DNA of 64,000 nucleotides from positions 62,001-126,000 of the forward strand of contig NZ_VZPG01000004.1 in the NCBI RefSeq assembly GCF_008801715.1, written 5' to 3'. Origin of the DNA: Pseudochrobactrum saccharolyticum. Its GTDB lineage: Bacteria > Pseudomonadota > Alphaproteobacteria > Rhizobiales > Rhizobiaceae. The notes under the pieces are model-generated. The model did no database searches. It saw nothing but the letters and a program-made list of their open reading frames with translations, and was not told where the DNA came from. Numbering within the stretch: the stretch's first letter is position 1; every line of letters starts with the position of its first letter. Positions 31,970 through 40,885 of this stretch are shown here, piece after piece. Both the position numbers and the translations under genes were made by a program.

Positions 31970-33577
31970 ATGAAATTTCACACTAAACTTCTTGCTGCGA
32001 CTGCGCTGACCGCTGCCATGATGGCGGGTTTTTCCGGCGCTGCATCCGCAAAGACGCTGGTATATTGCTCGCCGGCATCGCCGGAGGGATTTGATCCGGC
32101 ACCTTACACAGGTGGTGATACTTTTGATGCGTCTGCGCATCCGGTTTATAACCGTCTGGTTGAGTTTGAGAACGGCACAACTGTTGTTGAGCCAGGTCTC
32201 GCTGAAAAATGGGAAGTGTCCGAAGATGGTCTGGAATATACATTCCATCTGCGTAAGGGCGTAAAATTCCAGACAACTGATTATTTTACACCGACCCGTG
32301 ATTTCAATGCTGATGACGTTCTGTTCTCATTCGACCGTCAGCGCAACAAAGACAATCCTTGGCACCAGTATACTGCCGGTATTTCCTACGAATATTTCGA
32401 CAGTATGGAAATGGGCACTCTGATCAAGGATATCGTCAAGGTTGACGATAATACTGTTAAATTCGTGCTGACACGTCCTGAAGCACCATTCCTCGCCAAT
32501 ATTGCGATGCCTTTCGTATCCATTATGTCGAAAGAATATGCGGACAAGCTGGACGCAGAAGGTAAAAGAGAAAACCTCAACCAGTTCCCAGTGGGTACCG
32601 GTGCGTTTACTTTTGTAGCCTATCAGAAAGATGCGGTTATCCGCTTTAAAGCGAATCCTGATTACTGGGGTGAAAAGCAGAAAATCGACGATCTGGTTTT
32701 CGCAATCACAACCGATGCTGCAGTTCGTGCGCAGAAGCTGAAAGCCGGCGAATGCCATCTGATGTCTTATCCGGCTCCGGCAGATATCAAAGGCCTGCAG
32801 GCTGACAGCAATCTGAAGGTTGATGAACAGGCCGGTCTGAATATTGCATATTTTGCCTATAATACGCTTGTTGCACCTTTCGATAAGCCGGAAGTACGTA
32901 AGGCACTCAATCAGGCTGTGAATAAGCAGGCGATCATTGACGCCGTGTTCCAGGGTTCCGGTCAGGTTGCCAAAAACCCGATCCCACCAACAATGTGGGG
33001 TTACAATAACGCGATTGAAGACGACAAATATGATCCTGAAGCCTCGAAAAAGGCTCTGGAAGCTGCCGGCGTTAAAGATCTGAAGATGAAGCTTTGGGCT
33101 ATGCCTGTAAGCCGTCCTTATATGCCGAATGCACGTCGTACAGCTGAGCTGATGCAGGCCGATCTGGCCAAAGTCGGTGTAACAGCTGAAATCGTTTCGA
33201 TGGAATGGGGTGAATATCTCAAGAAGTCGGGTGAAAAGGATCGTGACGGTGCGGTTATCCTCGGCTGGACCGGTGATAATGGTGATCCGGATAACTTCCT
33301 CGGCGTTCTGCTCGGCTGTTCCGGTGTTGGCAGCAACAACCGTGCACAATGGTGCTATCAGCCATTTGAAGATCTGATCCAGAAGGCCAAAGTGACTTCC
33401 GATCAGGCAGAGCGCGTTAAGCTTTACGAGCAGGCACAGGTAATTTTCAAGGAGCAGGCTCCTTGGAACACACTGGCACATTCCACAGTTTATGTGCCTA
33501 TGTCTGCCAAAGTTACGGGCTTTAAGATGAGCCCGCTCGGTGATTACCGTTTCGACGGTGTTGATATTTCCGAGTAA
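31970..33577 (+). CDS. dppA: Dipeptide/peptide ABC transporter, substrate-binding protein
   Basis: A 535-residue family 5 (SBP_bac_5) binding protein. The signal peptide is MKFHTKLLAATALTAAMM... ending near ASAKT. The body has the DppA-like motifs EFENGTTVVEPGLAEKW, FTFHLRKGVKF-type strands and GTGAFTFVAYQKDA. Two cysteine pairs (CSPASPEGFDP near the start; CSGV...QWCYQ near the end) resemble the disulfides of dipeptide- and haem-binding DppA. The start at 31970 has GGAGG about seven bases upstream; a frame extending back to 31835 lacks a signal peptide. It is the first gene of a five-gene importer operon. Whether it prefers dipeptides, haem or 5-aminolevulinate cannot be told. Confidence 0.9.
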   Translation: MKFHTKLLAATALTAAMMAGFSGAASAKTLVYCSPASPEGFDPAPYTGGDTFDASAHPVYNRLVEFENGTTVVEPGLAEKWEVSEDGLEYTFHLRKGVKFQTTDYFTPTRDFNADDVLFSFDRQRNKDNPWHQYTAGISYEYFDSMEMGTLIKDIVKVDDNTVKFVLTRPEAPFLANIAMPFVSIMSKEYADKLDAEGKRENLNQFPVGTGAFTFVAYQKDAVIRFKANPDYWGEKQKIDDLVFAITTDAAVRAQKLKAGECHLMSYPAPADIKGLQADSNLKVDEQAGLNIAYFAYNTLVAPFDKPEVRKALNQAVNKQAIIDAVFQGSGQVAKNPIPPTMWGYNNAIEDDKYDPEASKKALEAAGVKDLKMKLWAMPVSRPYMPNARRTAELMQADLAKVGVTAEIVSMEWGEYLKKSGEKDRDGAVILGWTGDNGDPDNFLGVLLGCSGVGSNNRAQWCYQPFEDLIQKAKVTSDQAERVKLYEQAQVIFKEQAPWNTLAHSTVYVPMSAKVTGFKMSPLGDYRFDGVDISE

Positions 33578-33594
33578 TTCTTAAAAGGAGAATG

Positions 33595-33628
33595 ACCGGG
33601 CGCTGGATGAAATATTTCAGCGCCCGGT
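33595..33628 (+). promoter_or_regulatory. Intra-operon hairpin between dppA and dppB
   Basis: ACCGGGCGCTG/CAGCGCCCGGT forms a perfect 11-bp GC-rich stem with a 12-base loop, without a T run. Located just after dppA, it probably shields the dppA part of the message from 3' exonucleases and gives more binding protein than permease. AAAAGGAGA-ATG stands directly in front of it, opening a 48-codon frame (33592-33738) that overlaps the dppB start. Confidence 0.75.
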
Positions 33629-33640
33629 CTTGCTATATTC

Positions 33641-34648
33641 ATGATACGATTCATTTTAAGCAAAATTGCCTATCTGATACCGACATTTTTCGGCATCACT
33701 ATTCTTGCTTTCGGCTTCGTACGCGTTTTGCCGGGTGATCCGGTCCTGCTGATGGCAGGTGAGCGCGGCGTATCGCCGGAGCGACATGCGGAGCTGATGA
33801 AGCAGTTCGGTTTTGACAAGCCGATGTGGCAGCAATATCTGGATTATATCTGGAATTTGCTACACGGCGATTTCGGCATGTCCATGGTTACCAAAAAACC
33901 GGTTATTACCGAGTTTTTCACGCTTTTTCCGGCGACAGTCGAACTGGCGCTGTGTGCTATTGTGCTTGCGGTTCTGATCGGTATTCCTGCCGGTGTTTTC
34001 GCGGCGGTTAAGCGCGGTTCGTGGTTTGATCAGACATCGATGGGCGTAGCACTGGTCGGCTATTCCATGCCGATTTTCTGGTGGGGCCTGCTGCTTATCA
34101 TTCTGTTTTCGGGTATTTTACAGTGGACACCGGTTTCCGGCCGTATTTCACTGATGTATTTTTTCCCGCCGGTTACCGGTTTTATGCTGATTGACAGTCT
34201 GCTGTCGGGGCAGAAGGGGGCTTTTACCTCTGCGCTTTCGCATCTGATCCTGCCGACAGTCGTATTGGCAACAATTCCGATGGCGGTGATTGCACGTCAG
34301 ACCCGCTCGGCTATGCTTGAAGTCTTGGGTGAGGATTATGTCCGCACAGCGCGCGCCAAAGGCCTTGGCCAGCGTCGTGTTATCGGGCTGCATGCTCTGC
34401 GCAATGCGCTTATTCCGGTTATTACCACAATCGGTTTGCAGGTCGGCGTTTTGCTTGGCGGTGCTATTCTGACTGAAACTATTTTCTCCTGGCCGGGGAT
34501 CGGCAAATGGATGATCGACAGTATTTTCCGTCGTGACTATCCATCTGTTCAGGGCGGTTTGCTTCTGATCGCCATCCTTGTGATGGTCGTTAATCTGGCT
34601 GTTGATTTGCTTTACGGCTTAATCAACCCGCGCATCCGGCATAAGTGA
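33641..34648 (+). CDS. dppB: Dipeptide ABC transporter permease DppB
   Basis: A 335-residue inner-membrane permease with six predicted helices. MIRFILSKIAYLIPTFFGIT is the usual DppB/OppB start, followed by VRVLPGDPV. The EAA loop reads EDYVRTARAKGLGQRRVI. No strong ribosome site precedes the ATG; translation may depend on coupling with the short frame that begins upstream of the hairpin. It pairs with DppC to form the channel. Confidence 0.93.
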   Translation: MIRFILSKIAYLIPTFFGITILAFGFVRVLPGDPVLLMAGERGVSPERHAELMKQFGFDKPMWQQYLDYIWNLLHGDFGMSMVTKKPVITEFFTLFPATVELALCAIVLAVLIGIPAGVFAAVKRGSWFDQTSMGVALVGYSMPIFWWGLLLIILFSGILQWTPVSGRISLMYFFPPVTGFMLIDSLLSGQKGAFTSALSHLILPTVVLATIPMAVIARQTRSAMLEVLGEDYVRTARAKGLGQRRVIGLHALRNALIPVITTIGLQVGVLLGGAILTETIFSWPGIGKWMIDSIFRRDYPSVQGGLLLIAILVMVVNLAVDLLYGLINPRIRHK

Positions 34649-34656
34649 GGCTTCCA

Positions 34657-35565
34657 ATGAGTAATTCTACTGTACCAATGGAAAAGTCAGTTGACGTGTC
34701 TTTGCGACGCCAGCTTGCCGATTTCTGGTATTATTTTAGCGTGAACCGCGGTGCGGTTCTCGGCCTGATCGTTTTCGTCGCGCTGGTTCTGGTGGCTGTT
34801 TTTGCACCTTTGCTGGCTCCCCATGATGCGACACAGCAATATCGTGACGCATTGCTGACCCCTCCGGTCTGGCAAGAGGGCGGTAAAGCTGCATTTCTGC
34901 TCGGTACAGATGCGGTTGGCCGCGATGTTCTGTCCCGTCTGATTTACGGCTCGCAATATTCGCTGTTTATCGGTCTTGTGGTTGTTGTTCTGTCGCTGGT
35001 TTCCGGTGTGACCGTTGGTCTGATCGCCGGTTTCTTTGGCGGCGTGGTTGATACAATCATCATGCGCGTGATGGACATCATCCTGTCCTTCCCGTCGCTT
35101 ATTCTGGCGCTGGTTCTTGTGGCAATTCTCGGACCTGGTCTGATGAATGCGATGATCGCTATCGCGCTTGTTTTGCAGCCGCATTTTGCGCGTCTGACCC
35201 GTGCGGCCGTGATGGCGGAAAAGAACCGTGAATATGTGATTGCTGCCCGCTTAGCCGGTGCCAGCCGTCTGCGTCTGATGTTCAAGACCATTCTGCCGAA
35301 TTGCATGGCACCGCTGATCGTGCAGGGCACTTTGTCCTTCTCCAATGCGATCCTTGATGCTGCTGCTCTGGGCTTTCTTGGTATGGGTGCACAGCCACCG
35401 ACACCGGAATGGGGTACAATGCTTGCTGAAGCGCGTGAATTTATCACCCGTGCATGGTGGGTTGTTACATTCCCGGGTCTTGCTATCCTGATTACGGTTC
35501 TCGCGATCAATCTGGTTGGCGACGGTCTGCGCGATGCGCTTGATCCAAAACTGAAGAGGAGCTGA
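34657..35565 (+). CDS. dppC: Dipeptide ABC transporter permease DppC
   Basis: A 302-residue permease. The N-terminal cytoplasmic part (OppC_N) is followed by VNRGAVLGLIVFVALVLVAV, the first helix. LLGTDAVGRDVLSRLIYGSQ is the characteristic DppC block, described at about residues 84-103, and the EAA loop is KNREYVIAARLAGASRLRLM. The ATG at 34657 has GAGG seven bases upstream; an upstream GTG overlapping dppB is less likely. The next gene begins after two bases. Confidence 0.93.
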   Translation: MSNSTVPMEKSVDVSLRRQLADFWYYFSVNRGAVLGLIVFVALVLVAVFAPLLAPHDATQQYRDALLTPPVWQEGGKAAFLLGTDAVGRDVLSRLIYGSQYSLFIGLVVVVLSLVSGVTVGLIAGFFGGVVDTIIMRVMDIILSFPSLILALVLVAILGPGLMNAMIAIALVLQPHFARLTRAAVMAEKNREYVIAARLAGASRLRLMFKTILPNCMAPLIVQGTLSFSNAILDAAALGFLGMGAQPPTPEWGTMLAEAREFITRAWWVVTFPGLAILITVLAINLVGDGLRDALDPKLKRS

Positions 35566-35567
35566 TA

Positions 35568-36422
35568 ATGGCTCTTTTAGAAATCAAAAATCTGACAGTT
35601 GCCTTTGATACGTCAACAGGTGCTTTCAAAGCCGTAGACGGCATCGATATTTCTGTCGATGCCGGTGAGGTTCTGGCTATCGTTGGTGAATCCGGTTCGG
35701 GTAAATCCGTTGGTATGCTGGCGGTGATGGGATTGTTGCCGAAGACTGCAACAGTCACTGCGGACAAGATGCTGTTTGACGGCCGTGATCTGCTCAATAT
35801 GAGCGATAAAGAACGCCGCGCGATTATCGGTCGTGAAATCTCCATGATTTTTCAGGAGCCGATTGCCAGCCTCAACCCGTGCTTTACCGTTGGTTTCCAG
35901 CTTGAGGAAGTTCTGCGCTTCCACCTGAATATGGGTAAAGCACAGCGCCGTAGCCGTGCGATCGAGCTTCTGGAACTGGTGGGCATCCGTGATGCCTCTG
36001 AGCGTCTGGGCAGCTATCCGCATCAGATGTCCGGTGGTCAGTGCCAGCGCGTGATGATTGCCATTGCGATTGCCTGTAATCCGAAATTGCTGATCGCGGA
36101 TGAACCGACAACTGCGCTTGATGTGACCATTCAGAAACAGATCCTTGATCTCTTGATGCGTTTGCAGGAAGAGCACGGTATGGGCCTGATTATGATTACA
36201 CATGATATGGGTGTTGTGGCAGAAACCGCAGACCGCGTTATCGTGCAGTATAAAGGTCATAAGATGGAAGATGCGGATGTGCTCTCATTGTTTGAGAATC
36301 CGCAGAACCCTTATACAAAAGCACTGCTTTCAGCCCTGCCGGAAAATGCAACCGGTGACCGTCTGCCAACGGTTTCGGATTTTGTCTTGCAGAATGCCGC
36401 ATCGTCAGGAGCTGCCCAATGA
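35568..36422 (+). CDS. dppD: Dipeptide ABC transporter ATPase DppD
   Basis: A 284-residue ATPase. Walker A is GESGSGKSV, the signature is [14 protein letters not shown], Walker B is [12 protein letters not shown], and the switch histidine is in [12 protein letters not shown]. The [12 protein letters not shown] block near the C-terminus belongs to the oligopeptide ATPase family. The C-terminal [4Fe-4S]-type cysteines found in some DppD proteins are absent, and the protein is shorter than usual (about 325), ending soon after this block. It overlaps dppF by four bases (ATGA). Confidence 0.92.
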   Translation: MALLEIKNLTVAFDTSTGAFKAVDGIDISVDAGEVLAIVGESGSGKSVGMLAVMGLLPKTATVTADKMLFDGRDLLNMSDKERRAIIGREISMIFQEPIASLNPCFTVGFQLEEVLRFHLNMGKAQRRSRAIELLELVGIRDASERLGSYPHQMSGGQCQRVMIAIAIACNPKLLIADEPTTALDVTIQKQILDLLMRLQEEHGMGLIMITHDMGVVAETADRVIVQYKGHKMEDADVLSLFENPQNPYTKALLSALPENATGDRLPTVSDFVLQNAASSGAAQ

Positions 36423-37261
36423 GTGAGATCGTTCTTGAAGCCCGTAATATTGTGCGGGATTATCACACTGGCGGCGGTTTGTTTTCCAAGGCGAAAACTG
36501 TGCATGCGGTGAAAAATGTCAGCTTCTCGGTCGAGAAGGGCAAGACACTGGCTATTGTTGGTGAAAGCGGTTGCGGCAAGTCAACACTTGCCCGCATCCT
36601 GACTTTGATTGACCCGCAGACATCCGGTGAATTGCTGATTGACGGTCATCCGGTGAATATTGCCACCGATGGTCTGACCCGCGAAATGCGCCAGCGTGTG
36701 CAGATTGTGTTTCAGAACCCGTATGGCTCGCTCAATCCGCGTCAGAAAATCGGTGATGTGCTGGCGGAACCACTGCTGCTGAATACCAATATGACAGCGG
36801 AAGAGCGTCAGGAAAAAGCGATGCAGATGCTGCTCAAGGTCGGTCTTGGCCGCGAGCACTTCAATCGCTATCCGCATATGTTCTCCGGCGGTCAGCGTCA
36901 GCGTATTGCTATTGCCCGTGCATTAATGCTCAGCCCGCGCCTTCTGGTGCTGGATGAGCCGGTCTCGGCACTCGATCTCTCGGTGCAGGCGCAGGTGCTT
37001 AATCTTCTTGCGGATCTGCAGGAAGAGTTTGAACTGACCTATGTTTTCATCAGCCATGATTTGTCTGTGGTACGCTATATCGCCGATGAGGTGATGGTGA
37101 TGTATTATGGTGAGGTTGTTGAATATGGCACACGTGACGAGGTGTTTAATCATCCGCGTCATGACTATACGAAGAAGCTGTTCGGGGCCACTCCGCGTTC
37201 GGATATCGAAAGCATTCGTCAGCGTGTGACTGAACGTGCGAAAAAACGTTCAGCAGCCTAA
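36419..37261 (+). CDS. dppF: Dipeptide ABC transporter ATPase DppF
   Basis: A 280-residue ATPase and the second motor subunit. Walker A is GESGCGKST, the Q-loop region is IVFQNPYGSLNPR, the signature is FSGGQRQRIAIARA, and Walker B is LLVLDEPVSALD. HPRHDYTKKLFGATP is the shortened oligopeptide C-terminal block. Like its partner it is compact, without a long tail. It is the last gene of the operon and is followed by a bidirectional terminator shared with choV. Confidence 0.93.
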   Translation: MSEIVLEARNIVRDYHTGGGLFSKAKTVHAVKNVSFSVEKGKTLAIVGESGCGKSTLARILTLIDPQTSGELLIDGHPVNIATDGLTREMRQRVQIVFQNPYGSLNPRQKIGDVLAEPLLLNTNMTAEERQEKAMQMLLKVGLGREHFNRYPHMFSGGQRQRIAIARALMLSPRLLVLDEPVSALDLSVQAQVLNLLADLQEEFELTYVFISHDLSVVRYIADEVMVMYYGEVVEYGTRDEVFNHPRHDYTKKLFGATPRSDIESIRQRVTERAKKRSAA

Positions 37262-37281
37262 ACCGCGATTACAGTGATAAT

Positions 37282-37318
37282 AAAAACGCCGCGCTGATAA
37301 GATCAGCGCGGCGTTTTT
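37282..37318. terminator. Bidirectional terminator between dppF and choV
   Basis: AAAAACGCCGCGCTGA/TCAGCGCGGCGTTTTT forms a 16-bp stem with a five-base loop and T runs in both directions. Confidence 0.93.
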
Positions 37319-37334
37319 GTTTGCAGGTTTTAAA

Positions 37335-38372
37335 TTATCTTCGGTGGCGGGTGAGGCTGCGCACCACATCATCGGCAGAAATTTTGCCGACAATCGCACC
37401 ATTATGCACAACGCCGACATCGCCATTATTGCGCACCATCGCCTGCATAATATCCTGAATTGCGGTTTCCGGTTTTGCTGTTGCTGCAAAAGGGCGGGGC
37501 GGCGCACTGCGGTCAAGAGGAGACATGATATCAGCGGCGAGCAACACACCCAGAGGGTTCATATTGGCCACAAAATCCGCCACATAATCATTGGCCGGAT
37601 TAAGCAGAATATCTTGTCCGCTGCCGCATTGAATAATACGGCCGCCTTCCATGATAGCAATGCGGTTACCGAGTTTCATTGCCTCATCCAGATCATGGCT
37701 GACAAAGACAATGGTTTTTTTCAGATGATCCTGCAAATGCAGCAACTCATCTTGCAAGCGCGCGCGGATCAGCGGATCAAGCGCGGAGAAGGGCTCATCC
37801 ATCAGCAGGATCGGTGCGCCGGTTGCAAAGGCACGGGCAAGACCAACACGCTGCTGCATGCCGCCGGATAATTCACCGACCTTGCGCTTTGCCCAATCCT
37901 GCAATCCGACCAGTTCCAGCTGGTTCTGTACCGCTTCTTTGCGTGCCTGTTTGCCTAAGCCTGCAATTTCAAGGCCGAAGCCGACATTGTCCTCGACCGT
38001 ACGCCATGGCAACAGGCCGAATTGCTGAAACACCATGGAAACCACATGGGTGCGCAGAGCGCGCAATTGTGCAGTGCCGGCTGCGGTTACGTTGATTTCG
38101 TCACCCTGATTATAGACCGTGACGCAACCGCGGCTGATCGGGTTCAGGCGATTAATCGCGCGTAAAAGTGTGGATTTTCCGGAGCCGGACAATCCCATCA
38201 GGACGAGCAGCTCGCCCTCGCGGATATCGAGCGAGCAATTATGCACGCCGAGAATATGGCCGGTTTCTGCCTGAATTTCCGAGCGGGTAAAGCCCTGATC
38301 GGCAAGATCCAGTGCCTTGTCCGTTTTATTGCCGAAAACAATACTGATATTCTGAAGACTGATAGAGGCCAT
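37335..38372 (-). CDS. choV: Choline ABC transporter ATPase ChoV
   Basis: A 345-residue ProV-type ATPase. An N-terminal extension (residues 1-40) comes before Walker A GLSGSGKST. The signature is ELSGGMQQRVGLARA, Walker B is ILLMDEPFSALD, and the histidine lies in VFVSHDLDEAMKL. The C-terminus has a single CBS-like segment (MQAMVRNNGDVGVVHNGAIV), shorter than the paired CBS domains of osmotically gated ProV, so it is likely not tuned by ionic strength. It is the last gene of choXWV and lies two bases after choW. Confidence 0.88.
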   Translation of the reverse strand: MASISLQNISIVFGNKTDKALDLADQGFTRSEIQAETGHILGVHNCSLDIREGELLVLMGLSGSGKSTLLRAINRLNPISRGCVTVYNQGDEINVTAAGTAQLRALRTHVVSMVFQQFGLLPWRTVEDNVGFGLEIAGLGKQARKEAVQNQLELVGLQDWAKRKVGELSGGMQQRVGLARAFATGAPILLMDEPFSALDPLIRARLQDELLHLQDHLKKTIVFVSHDLDEAMKLGNRIAIMEGGRIIQCGSGQDILLNPANDYVADFVANMNPLGVLLAADIMSPLDRSAPPRPFAATAKPETAIQDIMQAMVRNNGDVGVVHNGAIVGKISADDVVRSLTRHRR

Positions 38373-38374
38373 GA

Positions 38375-39211
38375 TTATTTTTCCCTGCCCGGACGGAAAA
38401 TGCGGTCGAGGATGATGGCGACAACCACAATCACCAGTCCCGCTTCAAAACCGAGCGCGGTATTGACCGAGTTAAGGGCACGCACAACCGGCACGCCCAG
38501 CCCGTTGGCTCCGACAAGCGCTGCAATCACCACCATCGACAAAGACAGCATGATGGTCTGGGTGAGACCGGCCAGAATTTGCGGCATGGCATAGGGCAGT
38601 TCAATCTTCCAGAGCAACTGGCGGCGCGAAGCGCCGAAAGCCTCTCCGGCTTCTCTTAAGTGTTCCGGCGTTGAAGAAATACCGAGATGGGTGAGGCGGA
38701 CAGGCGCGGGCAGCACAAAAATGGCTGTTGCCAGCAGACCCGGCACCATACCAATGCCAAAAAACACAATCGCCGGAATGAGATAAACAAAGGTCGGCAA
38801 TGTCTGCATCAGATCAAGGATCGGGCGCACCACCGCATAAAGCTTTGGCCGGTGTGCCGTTGCAATGCCGAGCGGTACGCCAAGCGCCATACAGATGAAA
38901 CAGGCTGACAGAACCAGCGTCAGGGTTTCCAGCGTCTGATCCCAATAACCCTGATTGAGGATGAATAAAAACCCGATAATCGTCAGAATGACAGTCGAGA
39001 TTTTTCTTTGCAGCCCCCATGCGATCGCGGCAAAAATGGCAATCAGAATAAAGGGGTGCGGAAATTTGAGCGCGGCCAGTAAGCCGTCAATCAATGTCTG
39101 CATGATGGCGGCAATACCATCAAACAGCCAGCTCAGATTTTCAGTTAACCAGGTGACAACATTCTTCGCTGTGCGCCCGACGGGAATTTTTTGTGATGTC
39201 AGCCAGTCCAA
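38375..39211 (-). CDS. choW: Choline ABC transporter permease ChoW
   Basis: A 278-residue permease of the glycine betaine/choline family. It starts MDWLTSQKIPVG with a TTG codon at 39211. An in-frame stop lies two codons upstream, and no ATG occurs for the next 35 codons, so the TTG start is well supported. An EAA-type loop is seen near the block EAGEAFGASRRQLLWKIELP. A GGGGA sequence some way upstream is only a weak ribosome site, which fits low permease output relative to the binding protein. Confidence 0.88.
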   Translation of the reverse strand: MDWLTSQKIPVGRTAKNVVTWLTENLSWLFDGIAAIMQTLIDGLLAALKFPHPFILIAIFAAIAWGLQRKISTVILTIIGFLFILNQGYWDQTLETLTLVLSACFICMALGVPLGIATAHRPKLYAVVRPILDLMQTLPTFVYLIPAIVFFGIGMVPGLLATAIFVLPAPVRLTHLGISSTPEHLREAGEAFGASRRQLLWKIELPYAMPQILAGLTQTIMLSLSMVVIAALVGANGLGVPVVRALNSVNTALGFEAGLVIVVVAIILDRIFRPGREK

Positions 39212-39289
39212 AAGTCAGGTCCCCGTTTTCCTGTCAGTCTATTTTTCAATCGGGTTTGGTTTGTGAAAACCATGAATAGTCGTACGGTC

Positions 39290-39322
39290 AATCTGCTGCC
39301 GGTGTGATACCGGCAGCAGATT
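39290..39322 (-). promoter_or_regulatory. Intra-operon hairpin between choX and choW
   Basis: A perfect 14-bp stem (AATCTGCTGCCGGT/ACCGGCAGCAGATT) with a five-base loop lies 13 bases after the choX stop. No T run follows on the minus strand. It resembles the dppA-dppB hairpin in position and likely role: stabilising the binding-protein message or partly ending transcription. Confidence 0.75.
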
Positions 39323-39334
39323 GTCTGTGTGCGG

Positions 39335-40333
39335 TCAGAGACCGAAAGTTTGTTTGACAGCCGCAAGACCGTCTTTGCCGTCCAAAGTGGTAACGTCTTT
39401 CAGCCATGCATTCAGCGCATCCGGATTGGCTTTGATCCATGCCGTTGCTGCTTTGGCCGGATCTTCACCATCATCCAGAATTTTACCCATGATCTGGTTT
39501 TCCATCTCAAGGGTGAATTCAAGATTGGTCAGGAACTTTCCGACATTCGGGCATTGTTCTGTATAGCCGTTCCAGACATTGGTCTCGACCTTCGCGCCAC
39601 CGAGATTAGGGCCGAAAAAGTCGTCGCCGCCTTCCAGATAACGCATTTCAAAACGGGAATTCATCGGATGCGGTTCCCAGCCGAGGAAAACGACCGGTTT
39701 CTTGGCTTTAATATCTTTGGCAACCTGCGCCAGCATGCCCTGTTCGGAAGACTCCGCCAGTTCAAAGCCCTTCAGATCAAAAGCACCTTTGGAAATCATG
39801 TCGAGGATCAGGCGGTTGCCGTCATTGCCCGGCTCAATACCGTAAATTTTATTGCCGAGCTGGTCTTTGAATTTGGCAATATCGGCAAAGCTTTTCAGAC
39901 CTTCATCATAGGCGAAAGCAGGCACTGCCAATGTGTATTTCGCGCCGGTCAGATTGGTGCGCAGGGTGATGACGGTCTTGTCATCAAGATATGGCTGGAG
40001 ATCGGCAGCCATGGACGGGTTCCAGAAACCGAGGAAAACGTCGATATCTTTTTTGCTCAAGGACGCATAGGTCACCGGCACAGACAGGATTTTGATATCT
40101 GTTTTATAGCCAAGACCTTTGAGAATTTCTGTAGCAACCGCTGTGGTCGAGGTAATATCTGTCCAGCCGACATCAGAGAAGCGGATTGTGGAACAGGCTT
40201 CAGGTTCTGCCGCCCATGCACCGCCTGCGCTGCCCGCCATAAGAGCGGCACAGGTGAGCGCCAGCACGGATTTGCGGCTTTTGGCTAAGGACAGGTTGGC
40301 AGGGTACAGATGTTTCACTGGCAGAAAACGCAT
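39335..40333 (-). CDS. choX: Choline-binding periplasmic protein ChoX
   Basis: A 332-residue OpuAC/ProX-type binding protein. The long signal peptide ends near GAWAAEP. The aromatic residues that make the quaternary-amine cage in ChoX are plausible in VGWTDI, GFWNPSM, and VFLGWEPHPM. The conserved cysteines EACSTI and EQCPNVG could form the known disulfide. I start at the ATG at 40333, six bases after GGAG; an ATG twelve bases upstream overlaps that site. It is the first gene of choXWV. Choline feeds osmoprotection and phosphatidylcholine synthesis in this group. Confidence 0.88.
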   Translation of the reverse strand: MRFLPVKHLYPANLSLAKSRKSVLALTCAALMAGSAGGAWAAEPEACSTIRFSDVGWTDITSTTAVATEILKGLGYKTDIKILSVPVTYASLSKKDIDVFLGFWNPSMAADLQPYLDDKTVITLRTNLTGAKYTLAVPAFAYDEGLKSFADIAKFKDQLGNKIYGIEPGNDGNRLILDMISKGAFDLKGFELAESSEQGMLAQVAKDIKAKKPVVFLGWEPHPMNSRFEMRYLEGGDDFFGPNLGGAKVETNVWNGYTEQCPNVGKFLTNLEFTLEMENQIMGKILDDGEDPAKAATAWIKANPDALNAWLKDVTTLDGKDGLAAVKQTFGL

Positions 40334-40885
40334 GAATATCTCCATTGACCGGATTATATTTATTTATAGCAGAGCATTTCCGCTTCCCCGAAACTGCTCT
40401 GTTGTTTGTTTTTATGCAGTTTGAACAGAAAACCGCAGCACTGTTTTGCGCGACATGTCCCGGCCCCAAATCTAAACAAGCATCAAAGTCCGGAGTCTTC
40501 AAGCAGTTTTGTGATCCTAGAATCCGCAAACACGACAATTAACGTCGGAATGAGGCAGGCTAAAAATAATATGCAGTAATTTCAAGGCTAAAGCTGAAAA
40601 TTAAATTCAGACTCACCGGTTGAACCTGCGCTGTTGCGGTTTATATCAAAGTCGTAATGACATTGTTTCGCTGTAAGGCGCCGGTGCCGGTTATGCGGAA
40701 GCTGCTTGTGCCGGTTTCAGGCAAAGCGTGCTGAACGGCTTGTGCCGGATTGAATGATTGCTGTTTAAAAAATCCGGCGCTGTTGCGTATTTCTTTGAAA
40801 CTATGCAAGGGTTTACAGGAAAAATACCTTTCGGGCTGCGTTCTGTTCAGGATGCGGGGCAAGAGCTGACACAAAGGACAAGATC
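40334..40885. other. Intergenic region between choX and the DUF2333 gene
   Basis: These 552 bases contain the two divergent promoters and the short palindrome at 40371-40400. A frame on the minus strand at 40641-40874 has no ribosome site and no recognisable product. Nothing else is apparent. Confidence 0.45.
40371..40400. repeat. Short palindrome with repeat-type ends
   Basis: AGAGCATTTC...GAAACTGCTCT has the same end sequence (AGAGCATTTC / GAAATGCTCT) as the mosaic repeats R1-R3. It is probably a truncated member, lying about 40 bases upstream of choX. Confidence 0.45.

Noticed and set aside
32327-33481. A 384-codon minus-strand frame opposite dppA
   Set aside because: It is antisense to a clear binding-protein gene and rich in Phe, Cys and Ile without any family match.
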